Below the pieces are notes generated by a model. That model made no database searches and had not been told where the DNA came from. It was given only the letters and a program-made list of their open reading frames with translations. A program made the translations under genes and the position numbers. 64,000 nt of DNA from Lysinibacillus alkalisoli (GTDB taxonomy: Bacteria; Bacillota; Bacilli; Bacillales_A; Planococcaceae), in assembly GCF_014643595.1 (NCBI RefSeq), contig NZ_BMJT01000007.1, forward strand, positions 146,601 through 210,600. The letters run 5' to 3'. Below are positions 35,525 through 43,940 of this stretch, one piece after another (within the stretch, counting starts at the first letter, position 1; each line of letters starts with the position of its first letter).

Positions 35525-36745
35525 TTAGAATACCTCCTTATTTTGTAACTGTTTTATTAATAATCTTGCAATTTGTCGACTATGGACTTCGTCTGGACCG
35601 TCTGCAATACGTAAAGTGCGTGCATTAGCATAATGGTGAGCTAATATAAAGTCATCACTCACCCCTGCACCACCAAAGGCCTGAATAGCACGGTCGATTA
35701 CTTTTTGTGCCATGCGTGGTGCGACTACTTTAATCATTGCGATTTCTGTCTTGGCTGCTTTATTGCCAACGGTATCCATCATATAAGCCGCTTTTAATGT
35801 TAATAAACGCGCTTGTTCAATTTCCATTTTAGCATCTGCTAGCCATTGTTGAATTACACCATGCTCTGCAATAGGTTGACCAAATGTCTCACGCGATGCT
35901 GTACGTTTAATCATTAGCTCTAAAGCACGCTGGGCTGAACCTATTAAACGCATACAATGGTGAATACGACCTGGACCTAGTCTACCTTGGGCTATAGCAA
36001 AACCCTTTCCTTCTCCCCATAACATATGGCTAGCTGGCACTCTAACATTGATTAGTTCCACCTCAGCATGACCATGTGGTGCGCTATCATAACCAAATAC
36101 AGGGAGCATTCTTTTAATGGTCACCCCTTTTGTATCCATTGGTACTAGTATCATAGATTGTTGTTCGTATTTAGACGCTTGCTTTGTATTTCTCCCCATA
36201 AAAATCATAAGTTGACATCTTGGATCACCCGCTCCTGATGTCCACCACTTTGTGCCATTTAAAACATATTCATCACCATCACGTATAATGGTTGATTCAA
36301 TATTAGTAGCATCGCTTGACGCTACAGCTGGTTCTGTCATGCCAAAACATGAACGAATCTCGCCATTCAGTAATGGCTTTAGCCACTTTTCTTTTTGCTC
36401 TGCCGTCCCATATTTGATGAGTACCTCCATATTTCCTGTATCTGGTGCATTACAATTAAATACTTCTGGGGCAATAAGCGACCGTCCCATAATTTCACAG
36501 AGCGGAGCATATTGTAAATTTGATAAACCTGCTCCATATATTTGATCAGGTATGAATAAATTCCAAAGTCCTTGTGCTTTTGCTCGTTCTTTTAATTCTT
36601 CTATAATAGGCGGTACCGTAGCAAAACGACTAGTTTGATGAAGTTGTTCTTCATATAGCTTTTCGTTAGGGTAAATATATGTCTCCATAAACTGCGTTAA
36701 TTCCCCTTGTAACTCTTGTACTTTTCTATCGTATGAAAAATCCAT
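35525..36745 (-). CDS. Acyl-CoA dehydrogenase
   Basis: 406 residues of the flavoprotein family. Signature blocks are [20 protein letters not shown] (FAD/substrate loop), [35 protein letters not shown] and the C-terminal [12 protein letters not shown]. The length and SDR/phosphotransferase neighbours match the ACAD10/11-like subgroup rather than short-chain ACADs. Electrons would pass to the EtfAB encoded at 46.4-48.2 kb. First gene of the operon; GGGGGATGG precedes the ATG. Confidence 0.92.
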   Translation of the reverse strand: MDFSYDRKVQELQGELTQFMETYIYPNEKLYEEQLHQTSRFATVPPIIEELKERAKAQGLWNLFIPDQIYGAGLSNLQYAPLCEIMGRSLIAPEVFNCNAPDTGNMEVLIKYGTAEQKEKWLKPLLNGEIRSCFGMTEPAVASSDATNIESTIIRDGDEYVLNGTKWWTSGAGDPRCQLMIFMGRNTKQASKYEQQSMILVPMDTKGVTIKRMLPVFGYDSAPHGHAEVELINVRVPASHMLWGEGKGFAIAQGRLGPGRIHHCMRLIGSAQRALELMIKRTASRETFGQPIAEHGVIQQWLADAKMEIEQARLLTLKAAYMMDTVGNKAAKTEIAMIKVVAPRMAQKVIDRAIQAFGGAGVSDDFILAHHYANARTLRIADGPDEVHSRQIARLLIKQLQNKEVF

Positions 36746-36761
36746 TTTCCATCCCCCTTTT

Positions 36762-36783
36762 ACATACCTACCAGTCGGTATGT
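36762..36783. promoter_or_regulatory. TetR-type operator palindrome before acyl-CoA operon
   Basis: ACATACC (36762-36768) and GGTATGT (36777-36783) are inverted 7-bp arms around TACCAGTC, with AC/GT matching inside as well. It lies 17 bp upstream of the acyl-CoA dehydrogenase start. Half sites of this ATACCnACnnGT type are common for TetR regulators of fatty-acid genes. Confidence 0.6.
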
Positions 36784-36844
36784 TTATTTCTTATTGTAAC
36801 AAATCACATTGAAATTGCAAACTTCTTCTCGAAAAAACAAAAAA

Positions 36845-36871
36845 TCCTGCTAACATGTATCGTTAGCAGGA
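36845..36871 (-). terminator. Intrinsic terminator after sdhB
   Basis: TCCTGCTAAC (36845-36854) pairs perfectly with GTTAGCAGGA (36862-36871). On the minus strand TTTTTTGTTTTTT follows. It ends the sdhCAB operon 11 nt past the sdhB stop. Confidence 0.85.
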
Positions 36872-36881
36872 ATTATTTTAT

Positions 36882-37661
36882 TTAGTCTACCATATGGTCT
36901 GAACCGAAGAAGTTTTTAAACATCTGTACAGTTGCAGCACGGTTTAAAGACGCGATAGAAGTTGTTAGCGGAATACCTTTTGGACAAGCTTGTACGCAGT
37001 TTTGTGAGTTACCACAGTTTGCTAAGCCACCATCACCCATGATTGCTTCTAAACGCTCATCTTTATTCATTGCACCTGTTGGGTGCGTATTAAATAGACG
37101 CACTTGTGATAATGGTGCTGGTCCAATAAATGATGCCTTTTCCGACACATTTGGACAAGCTTCCATACATACGCCACAAGTCATGCATTTTGATAATTCA
37201 TAAGCCCATTGACGTTTACGCTCAGGCATACGTGGACCTTCACCTAAATCATAAGTACCATCAATTGGAACCCATGCTTTTACTTTTTTAAGCGCATTAA
37301 ACATACGGCTACGGTCTACTTGTAAGTCACGTACAACCGGGAATGTTTTCATTGGCTCTAATTTAACAGGCTCTGTTAATTGGTCGATTAATGCTGAACA
37401 TGATTGACGAGGGCGACCGTTGATCACCATCGAACATGCGCCACATACTTCTTCCAAACAGTTCATATCCCATGCTACTGGCGATGTTTGCTTACCATCT
37501 TCAGTAACAGGATTTTTTTGGATTTCCATTAAAGCAGAAATGACGTTCATACCGTGACGGTAAGGAATGCTAAATTTCTCCCAATAACCTTCTGAATTCT
37601 GTGTATCTTGACGGAGAATCTCAATCTTTACCATGCGGCCAGTGTTTGCTGTTGTTGGCAT
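36882..37661 (-). CDS. sdhB: Succinate dehydrogenase iron-sulfur subunit
   Basis: 259 residues. Cysteine clusters are in canonical order: CLEEVCGACSM plus a fourth Cys (2Fe-2S), CMTCGVCMEACP (4Fe-4S) and CGNSQNCVQACPKG (3Fe-4S). It passes electrons from SdhA-bound FAD to menaquinone through SdhC. Last of sdhCAB, 2 nt after the sdhA stop. Confidence 0.96.
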   Translation of the reverse strand: MPTTANTGRMVKIEILRQDTQNSEGYWEKFSIPYRHGMNVISALMEIQKNPVTEDGKQTSPVAWDMNCLEEVCGACSMVINGRPRQSCSALIDQLTEPVKLEPMKTFPVVRDLQVDRSRMFNALKKVKAWVPIDGTYDLGEGPRMPERKRQWAYELSKCMTCGVCMEACPNVSEKASFIGPAPLSQVRLFNTHPTGAMNKDERLEAIMGDGGLANCGNSQNCVQACPKGIPLTTSIASLNRAATVQMFKNFFGSDHMVD

Positions 37662-37663
37662 AA

Positions 37664-39421
37664 TTAGTTATCTCCTTTCGCACTGTAGTCGCGTTTACGT
37701 GGCGGAATCAATGATACGTCAACTTCTTCGTAAGAGATTTCTGGTTCTCCTGTTGCAGGGTTGAATTTCGCCATTGTTGTTTTTAAGAAGTCTTCATCAT
37801 TACGGTCTGGGAACTCTGGCTTATAGTGTGCGCCACGAGACTCATTACGCAATAATGCTCCTTTTGTAATAACTAAAGCAAGGTATAACATATTTTTCAA
37901 CTGACGTGTGAATTGAGCACCTTGGTTAGACCATTTTTGCGTATCGTTGATGTTGATGTTATCCCATCGTTTTAATAATGATTTAATTTCTGCATATGCT
38001 TCTTCTAAACCAGCATTATAACGTACTACTGTAGCATGCTTTGTCATTAATTCGCCAAGCTCTTTATGCAATAGGTACGCATTCTCTGTACCATTCATTT
38101 GCATAATAGCATCCCACTTACCTTGCTCTTCTTTTACGCGATTTTCGTAAATCGATTCTGGTAAGTCTTCTGCACGCTTTTTCAAATGTTTGATATAATC
38201 AACAGCTTTAGGTCCTGCTACCATACCACCATAAATTGCTGATAATAAAGAGTTTGCACCTAAACGGTTTGCACCATGTTGAGAATAATCACATTCACCT
38301 GCTGCGAATAAACCAGGGATTTCAGTCATTTGATTATAGTCTACCCATAGACCACCCATTGAATAGTGAACGGCTGGGAAAATTTTCATTGGTAACTTAC
38401 GTGGATCATCACCTACGAATTTTTCATAGATTTCAATGATACCACCTAATTTAATATCTAGTTCGTGCGGGTCTTTGTGTGAAAGGTCAAGGAATACCAT
38501 GTTTTCACCATTAACACCTAATTTTTGATTGATACATACATCGAAGATTTCACGAGTCGCAATATCACGAGGTACTAAGTTACCATACGCAGGATATTTT
38601 TCTTCTAAGAAGTACCAAGGCTTACCATCTTTATATGTCCAAACACGCCCACCTTCTCCACGAGCAGACTCAGACATTAAGCGGTTTTTATCATCACCAG
38701 GGATTGCTGTTGGGTGAATTTGAATGAACTCACCATTAGCATAAGTAGCACCTTGTTGGTAAACAATGGATGCTGCTGAGCCTGTGTTGATTACAGAGTT
38801 TGTTGATTTACCGAAGATAATTCCTGGGCCACCTGTTGCCATAATAACAGCATCAGAACGGAAGGCTTTAATGTCACTTGATTGTAAGTCTTGTGCAACA
38901 ATACCGCGACATACGCCGTCATCATCCATAACAGCACCTAAGAACTCCCAGTGTTCATATTTTGTAACTAGACCTGCAACTTCGTGTGCACGAACCTGCT
39001 CATCTAGTGCATATAATAATTGTTGACCAGTCGTTGCACCAGAGAATGCTGTACGGTGATGTAATGTACCACCGAAACGACGGAAGTCTAATAAACCTTC
39101 TGGTGTACGGTTAAACATAACACCCATACGGTCTAATAAGTGAATGATACCAGGCGCTGCTTCACACATCGCTTTAACTGGTGGTTGGTTTGCTAAGAAG
39201 TCCCCACCATATACAGTATCATCAAAGTGAATCCAAGGTGAGTCTCCTTCACCTTTAGTATTTACTGCACCATTAATTCCGCCTTGCGCACAAACAGAGT
39301 GTGAACGTTTTACGGGAACTAATGAGAATAATTCAACTTCAGTGCCTACTTCAGCTGCTTTAATCGTTGCCATTAGGCCTGCAAGACCGCCACCAACAAC
39401 AATTACTTTACTTTTCGCCAT
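37664..39421 (-). CDS. sdhA: Succinate dehydrogenase flavoprotein subunit
   Basis: 585 residues. FAD-binding GGGLAGLMATIKAAE near the N-terminus, the covalent-FAD His in HSVCAQGGINGA, the active-site HPT (IQIHPTAIPG) and the Arg-rich SESARGEGGRVW block are all present. It oxidises succinate to fumarate at the cytoplasmic face of the membrane. The long 75-nt gap from sdhC holds a good ribosome site (AAGAGGAGTGAG). Confidence 0.97.
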   Translation of the reverse strand: MAKSKVIVVGGGLAGLMATIKAAEVGTEVELFSLVPVKRSHSVCAQGGINGAVNTKGEGDSPWIHFDDTVYGGDFLANQPPVKAMCEAAPGIIHLLDRMGVMFNRTPEGLLDFRRFGGTLHHRTAFSGATTGQQLLYALDEQVRAHEVAGLVTKYEHWEFLGAVMDDDGVCRGIVAQDLQSSDIKAFRSDAVIMATGGPGIIFGKSTNSVINTGSAASIVYQQGATYANGEFIQIHPTAIPGDDKNRLMSESARGEGGRVWTYKDGKPWYFLEEKYPAYGNLVPRDIATREIFDVCINQKLGVNGENMVFLDLSHKDPHELDIKLGGIIEIYEKFVGDDPRKLPMKIFPAVHYSMGGLWVDYNQMTEIPGLFAAGECDYSQHGANRLGANSLLSAIYGGMVAGPKAVDYIKHLKKRAEDLPESIYENRVKEEQGKWDAIMQMNGTENAYLLHKELGELMTKHATVVRYNAGLEEAYAEIKSLLKRWDNININDTQKWSNQGAQFTRQLKNMLYLALVITKGALLRNESRGAHYKPEFPDRNDEDFLKTTMAKFNPATGEPEISYEEVDVSLIPPRKRDYSAKGDN

Positions 39422-39496
39422 GATTAATTCTCACTCCTCTTAATAAATTGCAATTCATTTGCGAAGCTAATTCCTATTTAAGCATTCTGATTGATA

Positions 39497-40114
39497 TTAT
39501 ACGAAAGCTAAGATTGCTGCTACACCAACAATGCTTAAAAGTACGAATACTACGCTAGTTACATAAGTAGCAATTTGTTGTGAGCGTGGAGATTGTGTAA
39601 TACCCCAGCTTACTAAGAATGCCCATAAACCGTTTGCTAAGTGGAAAGTTGCAGATAAAATACCTACAATGTAGAAGCCAAGCATTACTGGGTTTGATAC
39701 GATGTCAGCTATCATATTATAGTTAACGTCTGCATCAGCAAATGCTTTTTGGATACGCGTTTGGAAAATATGCCAAGCAATAAAGATCACTAAAAATACA
39801 CCTGTGAAGCGTTGTAATGTAAACATCCAGTTACGGAATGTACTAAAACGCTTGTTGTTTAACGTTGCTGTAAAGGCAATATATACACCGTAAAATGCGT
39901 GGAACATTAACGGAATGTAAATAATTACCCACTCCATGATGTACAATAATGCTGGCGGAACTGATTCCATTAATCCAATAGAGTTGTTGTACGCGTCTTC
40001 ACCACCAACAGCAGTGAAGTTCATTGATAAGTGGAACACCAAAAACAGACCTACAGGAATGATACCTAATAGAGAATGTAAGCGGCGCCATAAAAATTCT
40101 CGCTCTTTCGACAA
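39497..40114 (-). CDS. sdhC: Succinate dehydrogenase cytochrome b558 subunit
   Basis: 205 residues with five helices, the single-subunit di-haem b558 type of Bacillus. Haem-ligand His candidates lie in RRLHSLLG, LVFHLSMNF, MFHAFYGVY, AWHIFQTRI and TFHLANGLW. It anchors SdhAB and reduces menaquinone. The start is TTG with AAGGGGGG 8 nt upstream. Two good promoters precede it, opposite to yslB. Confidence 0.94.
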   Translation of the reverse strand: MSKEREFLWRRLHSLLGIIPVGLFLVFHLSMNFTAVGGEDAYNNSIGLMESVPPALLYIMEWVIIYIPLMFHAFYGVYIAFTATLNNKRFSTFRNWMFTLQRFTGVFLVIFIAWHIFQTRIQKAFADADVNYNMIADIVSNPVMLGFYIVGILSATFHLANGLWAFLVSWGITQSPRSQQIATYVTSVVFVLLSIVGVAAILAFV

Positions 40115-40195
40115 GACTGTTACCCCCCTTAGTACTTAAAATGACGCGACAACTCATCGTCAATTGATAAAAAAACGACGATTGATTGACTGCGT

Positions 40196-40256
40196 ATTTT
40201 AGCATGGTACAATATTATGACAAGTTCATTGTACTCTCTCACCGCTAGGTCGTCAA
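40196..40256 (-). promoter_or_regulatory. Two tandem sdhC promoters
   Basis: Distal: TTGACG (40256-40251) and TACAAT (40233-40228), spacing 17. Proximal: TTGTCA (40223-40218) and TAAAAT (40201-40196), spacing 16. Both read towards sdhC. The leader that follows has further small dyads but no recognised riboswitch. Confidence 0.5.
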
Positions 40257-40389
40257 GGTGACTTTCCGTTTTAAAAGAAGCTGTAAAACGACGCTTTTTA
40301 CTACAAAAAGCGCTTTCATTCTGCTTCATTCTATGATTTTCTAGACAGGTGAAGTTATAAGAAAATTCAAAAGAAAGTAGGATATACAT

Positions 40390-40806
40390 ATGGAAAACGT
40401 TTCACGCGCACAAATGCCCGCGTTTGGCTACGAAATCATAAGAGATTTCACACTATCTTCAATATTAGGGAAGAATGAATCCGATATTTTATACTGGGCA
40501 GGTAAGGAGCTAGCGCGCAAATATCCGCTTGAAACAGAAGTTGATGTGAATAGCTTTTTTGCTGAAGCTGGCTTTGGCATATTGACATTGCAAAAGGAGT
40601 TAAAAGATGGGTATATTTTCGAATTATCCAATGACCCGGCTGTCTTTAATTTTGAAAAGCGAAACTTTCGTTTAGAGGCGGGCTTTCTCGCTTGTCAAAT
40701 CGAGACGCGCCTTGGTTTCTTAACGGAATGTTATGATGAAAAAGATACAAAGCAAAAAAAAGTGACCCTAACGATAAAATGGGATGCTAAAGCTCCCGTT
40801 CGTTAA
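40390..40806 (+). CDS. yslB: YslB family protein (DUF2507)
   Basis: 138 residues. It matches the YslB/DUF2507 pattern, with MPAFGYEIIRDFTL near the start, ILYWAGKELARKYPL and the C-terminal CQIETRLGFLTECYDEK. The fold resembles haem-NO-binding/4VR-like sensor domains but no function is established. It lies next to sdhC, as in Bacillus subtilis, here divergently transcribed across a 275-bp region holding the sdh promoters. A weak AGTAGGA ribosome site precedes the ATG. A long bidirectional terminator follows. Confidence 0.85.
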   Translation: MENVSRAQMPAFGYEIIRDFTLSSILGKNESDILYWAGKELARKYPLETEVDVNSFFAEAGFGILTLQKELKDGYIFELSNDPAVFNFEKRNFRLEAGFLACQIETRLGFLTECYDEKDTKQKKVTLTIKWDAKAPVR

Positions 40807-40826
40807 CCTTTGTTACATAACAAATA

Positions 40827-40873
40827 AAGCATATAGGGACTGACAAATAATAGTCAGTCCCTCTTATATGCTT
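40827..40873. terminator. Long bidirectional terminator
   Basis: The arm from AAGCATATA through GGGACTGAC (40827-40844) is complementary to GTCAGTCCC through TTATATGCTT (40853-40873), with a single offset. It separates the convergent yslB and chemoreceptor genes. Confidence 0.8.
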
Positions 40874-40898
40874 GTTGCACCTGAGTGATATCATCTTT

Positions 40899-42173
40899 TT
40901 ATTGTGCACATGAGATAGCTGTTTCTTCTTGCAACGTAGTGAGTAAATCGATAAAACCCTGTAAAATCTGTAAAGAATAATGCACCATCTCACGTACATT
41001 ATCAATCGTGCATGACTCTAGTAACGTTTGGGCTGAAATATGTACGTATTTATGCGGTTCTTCTAGTGCAGTGTAGGCAGGGATATGTGCATATTGTTTA
41101 CGATTAGCATAATACCATTTACCAAATAAACATTGTTCATGAGAGGTAACCCTCCCTCCTTTTCCTGCACCCTTAATCGTATTGCGTAAAAAATTAGCAT
41201 GGTCTGTTAGACGAGCACTTAATTGGCTAATCACGGTTGTTTCTTTGGCACCTTCGATTGTAGGTAATACAGTATCAAGCATTTCTTGAAATTGCATTTT
41301 AATCATCGTTGAGAATTTACTAGTCTCTGATAACTCATACGTAATCGTGGCTAGTTCATCTATCGCACTCGTTGTCATTTCTGAAGTCTCTGTCATTTGT
41401 TCAATGCCTATTGTAGCTTCTTCTAGTTGGATGGACGTATGGGACAAATTCGTAACATCTTTTTCCACTTCATCTAATATGGTAGAAGTAAATGCCTCCA
41501 CATGTTCCATATTTGTCATTACTTCTGTAGTGCTATCTTCTACCACGGAACGAATCATCGTCACTTTAGCTAGGGAATCTTTAGAATGATTTGCTAGTTT
41601 TCCTACCTCTGCCGCAACAACGCTAAATCCTTTGCCATGCTCCCCAGCTCTAGCTGCTTCAATAGACGCATTCAGTGCTAGCATCTTAGTTTGATCTGCG
41701 ATATCTGTCACACCGTTATTAATCGCATTCATACGTTTAAGCTCTTCTCGCAATTGTTCCATAGCTGCTTTACCATCATAAATTTTACCTTTTACTTCGC
41801 CACTATTCGCCATTACTTGTTGCATACGCGCGACTAGTGTTTGTGCCACCGCTTGAATTTCCTGCATATTAGCACTCATTGACTGCTCAACACTCAACAT
41901 TTCTTCTGATGTCGCAGCTAATTGTCTACACGTCGCAGATATTCCTTCAACACCAGCTGCAACTTGTTCAACATTCAATGTGGTTTGGAAATTAACAAGC
42001 TCAACATGTGCCATGACAAAATTCAATAGTGCATTGCGTATATCTACCGTTTCTTCTGCACGTTTTATTTTTGTATGTAACACTGCTAATTCTTGCACAA
42101 CAGCGTCATATTCTTCTTTACTCACCTTTTCTTCTACAGGCGATTTTTCGCGTTGAAATCGTTTGAATACCAA
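40899..42173 (-). CDS. Soluble methyl-accepting chemotaxis protein with CZB domain
   Basis: 424 residues with no transmembrane helix, so a cytoplasmic chemoreceptor. Order: an N-terminal coiled coil (20-110), the MCP signalling hairpin with the invariant tip [23 protein letters not shown] (about 157-179) and [17 protein letters not shown], and a C-terminal CZB zinc-binding domain (about 325-420) with [11 protein letters not shown] and two later His residues (HKYVH). CZB receptors sense zinc or zinc-linked oxidants such as hypochlorite. It sits between lysC and yslB, where Bacillus subtilis has none. TTG start with AAGGG upstream. Confidence 0.9.
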   Translation of the reverse strand: MVFKRFQREKSPVEEKVSKEEYDAVVQELAVLHTKIKRAEETVDIRNALLNFVMAHVELVNFQTTLNVEQVAAGVEGISATCRQLAATSEEMLSVEQSMSANMQEIQAVAQTLVARMQQVMANSGEVKGKIYDGKAAMEQLREELKRMNAINNGVTDIADQTKMLALNASIEAARAGEHGKGFSVVAAEVGKLANHSKDSLAKVTMIRSVVEDSTTEVMTNMEHVEAFTSTILDEVEKDVTNLSHTSIQLEEATIGIEQMTETSEMTTSAIDELATITYELSETSKFSTMIKMQFQEMLDTVLPTIEGAKETTVISQLSARLTDHANFLRNTIKGAGKGGRVTSHEQCLFGKWYYANRKQYAHIPAYTALEEPHKYVHISAQTLLESCTIDNVREMVHYSLQILQGFIDLLTTLQEETAISCAQ

Positions 42174-42489
42174 AACAAATTCCCTTCTTTCTGTATGTTA
42201 CTATGGTTTGTAAAGCCCCCCGCTCCTTAAGTTAATTCCTAACTTATGAACCACACCCTCTTTTTTTATTAGGTAATATGCCCTCTTTAACGTATTTCAT
42301 AATAAAGGTTTTGTCAATCTATCGAAATAGAGGATTTTTAATTCATGTCAGCTTAAAAATATCCTTTAATATCAATACGTTAGCTATGATTAATAACATT
42401 TTCTACATAAAAAAAGCAGCAGATCCTAACATAGGATATACCGCTTCACTTCAGGTTTCAACTGTGCTTATTTTGCACATGTTATAGTT
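42174..42489 (-). other. Intergenic region before chemoreceptor gene
   Basis: 316 nt without a gene. It contains the lysC terminator (42414-42446) and a hairpin TAAGTTA-ATTCC-TAACTTA (42228-42246) in the leader of the chemoreceptor transcript, followed on that strand by an AAGGAGCG sequence with no start codon near it. No convincing promoter could be fixed. Confidence 0.4.
42414..42446 (-). terminator. Intrinsic terminator after lysC
   Basis: AAGC, then TCCTA (42424-42428), pairs with TAGGA (42432-42436) and GCTT with internal mismatches. A run of seven T follows on the minus strand. It ends lysC 44 nt after the stop. Confidence 0.65.
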
Positions 42490-43671
42490 TTAAACTTCTG
42501 TCGTTAATTCAAACTCACCATGTAATGTTTTAGCTGCATGAATCATTTCCTCTTGAGGCACAACTACAGATACTTTAATTTCAGAAGTACTTACCATTTT
42601 TACTTCGATACTTGCCTTAGCTAAACAATCAAACATTCTTGCTGCCACACCAGGATTAGACGCCATAGCAGAACCAATAATGGAAACTTTGGCTAAACCA
42701 ATCTCAAAATCAGCAAAAGCAAAACCAAGCTGCGCTTTATGATCCTCTAATACTTTAATCGTTTCGGCAAATTGTTCTTTAGCAATCGAGAAGGAAACAG
42801 TGGGTTGTATCTCATTCAAACGTGCTTGTACGATAATATCTACATTAATATGATGTTGCGCTAATTTATTGAATAAAGCAGATAAAGATACCTGTTCTTG
42901 CTGTTCATAACCTACCGTTAACCGAATAATATCTGCTTCGAAAGCTACACCACGTACAATCATATCTTTTTCCATTTCTTTCTCCCCTTTAACAATCGTT
43001 GCTTTTTGTGATAATAAACTCTTCATAACAATCGGCATTTCAAACTGCTTAGCTAACTCAATAGCTCTTGGATGAATCATATGAGCGCCGAGATGTGCAA
43101 ACTCTAATAACTCATCATATGAAATTTCTGTTAAATGAGTTGCCTCTGTTATCACGGATTGATCTGCTGTATGAATGCCATCATGTGTGGACAAAATCAT
43201 TACTTGCTGTGCGTTAATTTGTTGAGCCATCGCTACCGCTGTTGCTTCTGCTCCACCCTCACCAAGATATGTTACTTCTTGCTTTGTCATACCTTGATTG
43301 CCACCAATCACAACAATACAACCTTTTTGTAACGCATTATTTACTTCTGTGGGCCTTATGTCTGTAATACGTGCTGCCAAATAACTGGCATCTGTATATA
43401 CGCCTGCTTGCCTAGCCGTTAAAGCTAGCGCGGGCATACCTGCATTTTGTAAAGACATGGCTAATGTTGCACTTGTTTGCTGTGCACTCGCTGCATACCA
43501 TAAGGCTTGCTCTCGCTGTAAAGTTTGTGTGGGAAAATCTGTGTGAACGCCTGCTGTAATGACTACTACTTGATGCGTGTCATGTAATTGTTTAATTTGA
43601 TCGACTACTTGTAATGTACTGTCTATAGATTGCAATGTTTGCGCACCTATTTTTACTACTATAACTGCCAT
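42490..43671 (-). CDS. lysC: Aspartokinase-like protein with eroded kinase motifs and intact ACT domains
   Basis: 393 residues, clearly homologous to Bacillus LysC and sited like it beside uvrC, behind a lysine riboswitch. The ACT region is well conserved (LAQHHINVDIIVQ, IGSAMASNPGVAARMF, MVSTSEIKVSVVVP). The kinase domain is not. The usual KFGGTSV is KIGAQTL (7-13), the GEQ segment is SAQ (62-64), GRGGSDTTAVALA is GEGGAEATAVAMA (137-149), and TDVPGVFTTDPR-type is STHDGIHTAD (161-170). The region after VVVITAG is shortened. It may be inactive or a regulatory partner. ATG at 43671 follows AAGGAGG. Confidence 0.85.
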   Translation of the reverse strand: MAVIVVKIGAQTLQSIDSTLQVVDQIKQLHDTHQVVVITAGVHTDFPTQTLQREQALWYAASAQQTSATLAMSLQNAGMPALALTARQAGVYTDASYLAARITDIRPTEVNNALQKGCIVVIGGNQGMTKQEVTYLGEGGAEATAVAMAQQINAQQVMILSTHDGIHTADQSVITEATHLTEISYDELLEFAHLGAHMIHPRAIELAKQFEMPIVMKSLLSQKATIVKGEKEMEKDMIVRGVAFEADIIRLTVGYEQQEQVSLSALFNKLAQHHINVDIIVQARLNEIQPTVSFSIAKEQFAETIKVLEDHKAQLGFAFADFEIGLAKVSIIGSAMASNPGVAARMFDCLAKASIEVKMVSTSEIKVSVVVPQEEMIHAAKTLHGEFELTTEV

Positions 43672-43695
43672 ATTTTTTGCCTCCTTATACAAAAA

Positions 43696-43721
43696 AGCCT
43701 ATACGAAATTTCGTATAGGCT
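43696..43721 (-). terminator. Riboswitch-controlled terminator before lysC
   Basis: AGCCTATACGAAA and TTTCGTATAGGCT form a perfect 26-bp palindrome, followed by six T on the minus strand. It lies between the lysine aptamer and the lysC ribosome site, the standard expression platform. Confidence 0.9.
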
Positions 43722-43746
43722 TGACCGTGTCATTGTTATTACACTG

Positions 43747-43913
43747 GATAGCTCAACGAAATACTATTTCGACAGTCTTACACTTATTCAATGCAAAACC
43801 AGTTTGTTGTATAAAGCAATACACAACAACTTCGGCAAGTATCCCTTTCATGTATCTTCAAAGAGTTTGCTTACTCTCCAACACACTACTCTTACTACTT
43901 GCGCCTCTATCTA
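43747..43913 (-). promoter_or_regulatory. Lysine riboswitch (L-box)
   Basis: On the minus strand the conserved L-box elements occur in order: AGATAGAGGCGCAAG, AGTAAGAGTA, GAAAGGGATACTTGCCGAAG, AACTGG, AAGACTGTC and the closing GAGCTATC, which pairs with GATAG of the 5' arm. Lysine binding should favour the downstream terminator and shut off lysC. A TATAAT (43926-43921) placed just before it is the probable -10 box. Confidence 0.92.
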
Positions 43914-43940
43914 ATATGGAATTATATTTACAATAGCACA

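Noticed and set aside
40115..40389. Short overlapping minus-strand frames in the sdhC/yslB gap
   Set aside because: They cover the sdh promoters and leader and show no ribosome site or protein-like composition.
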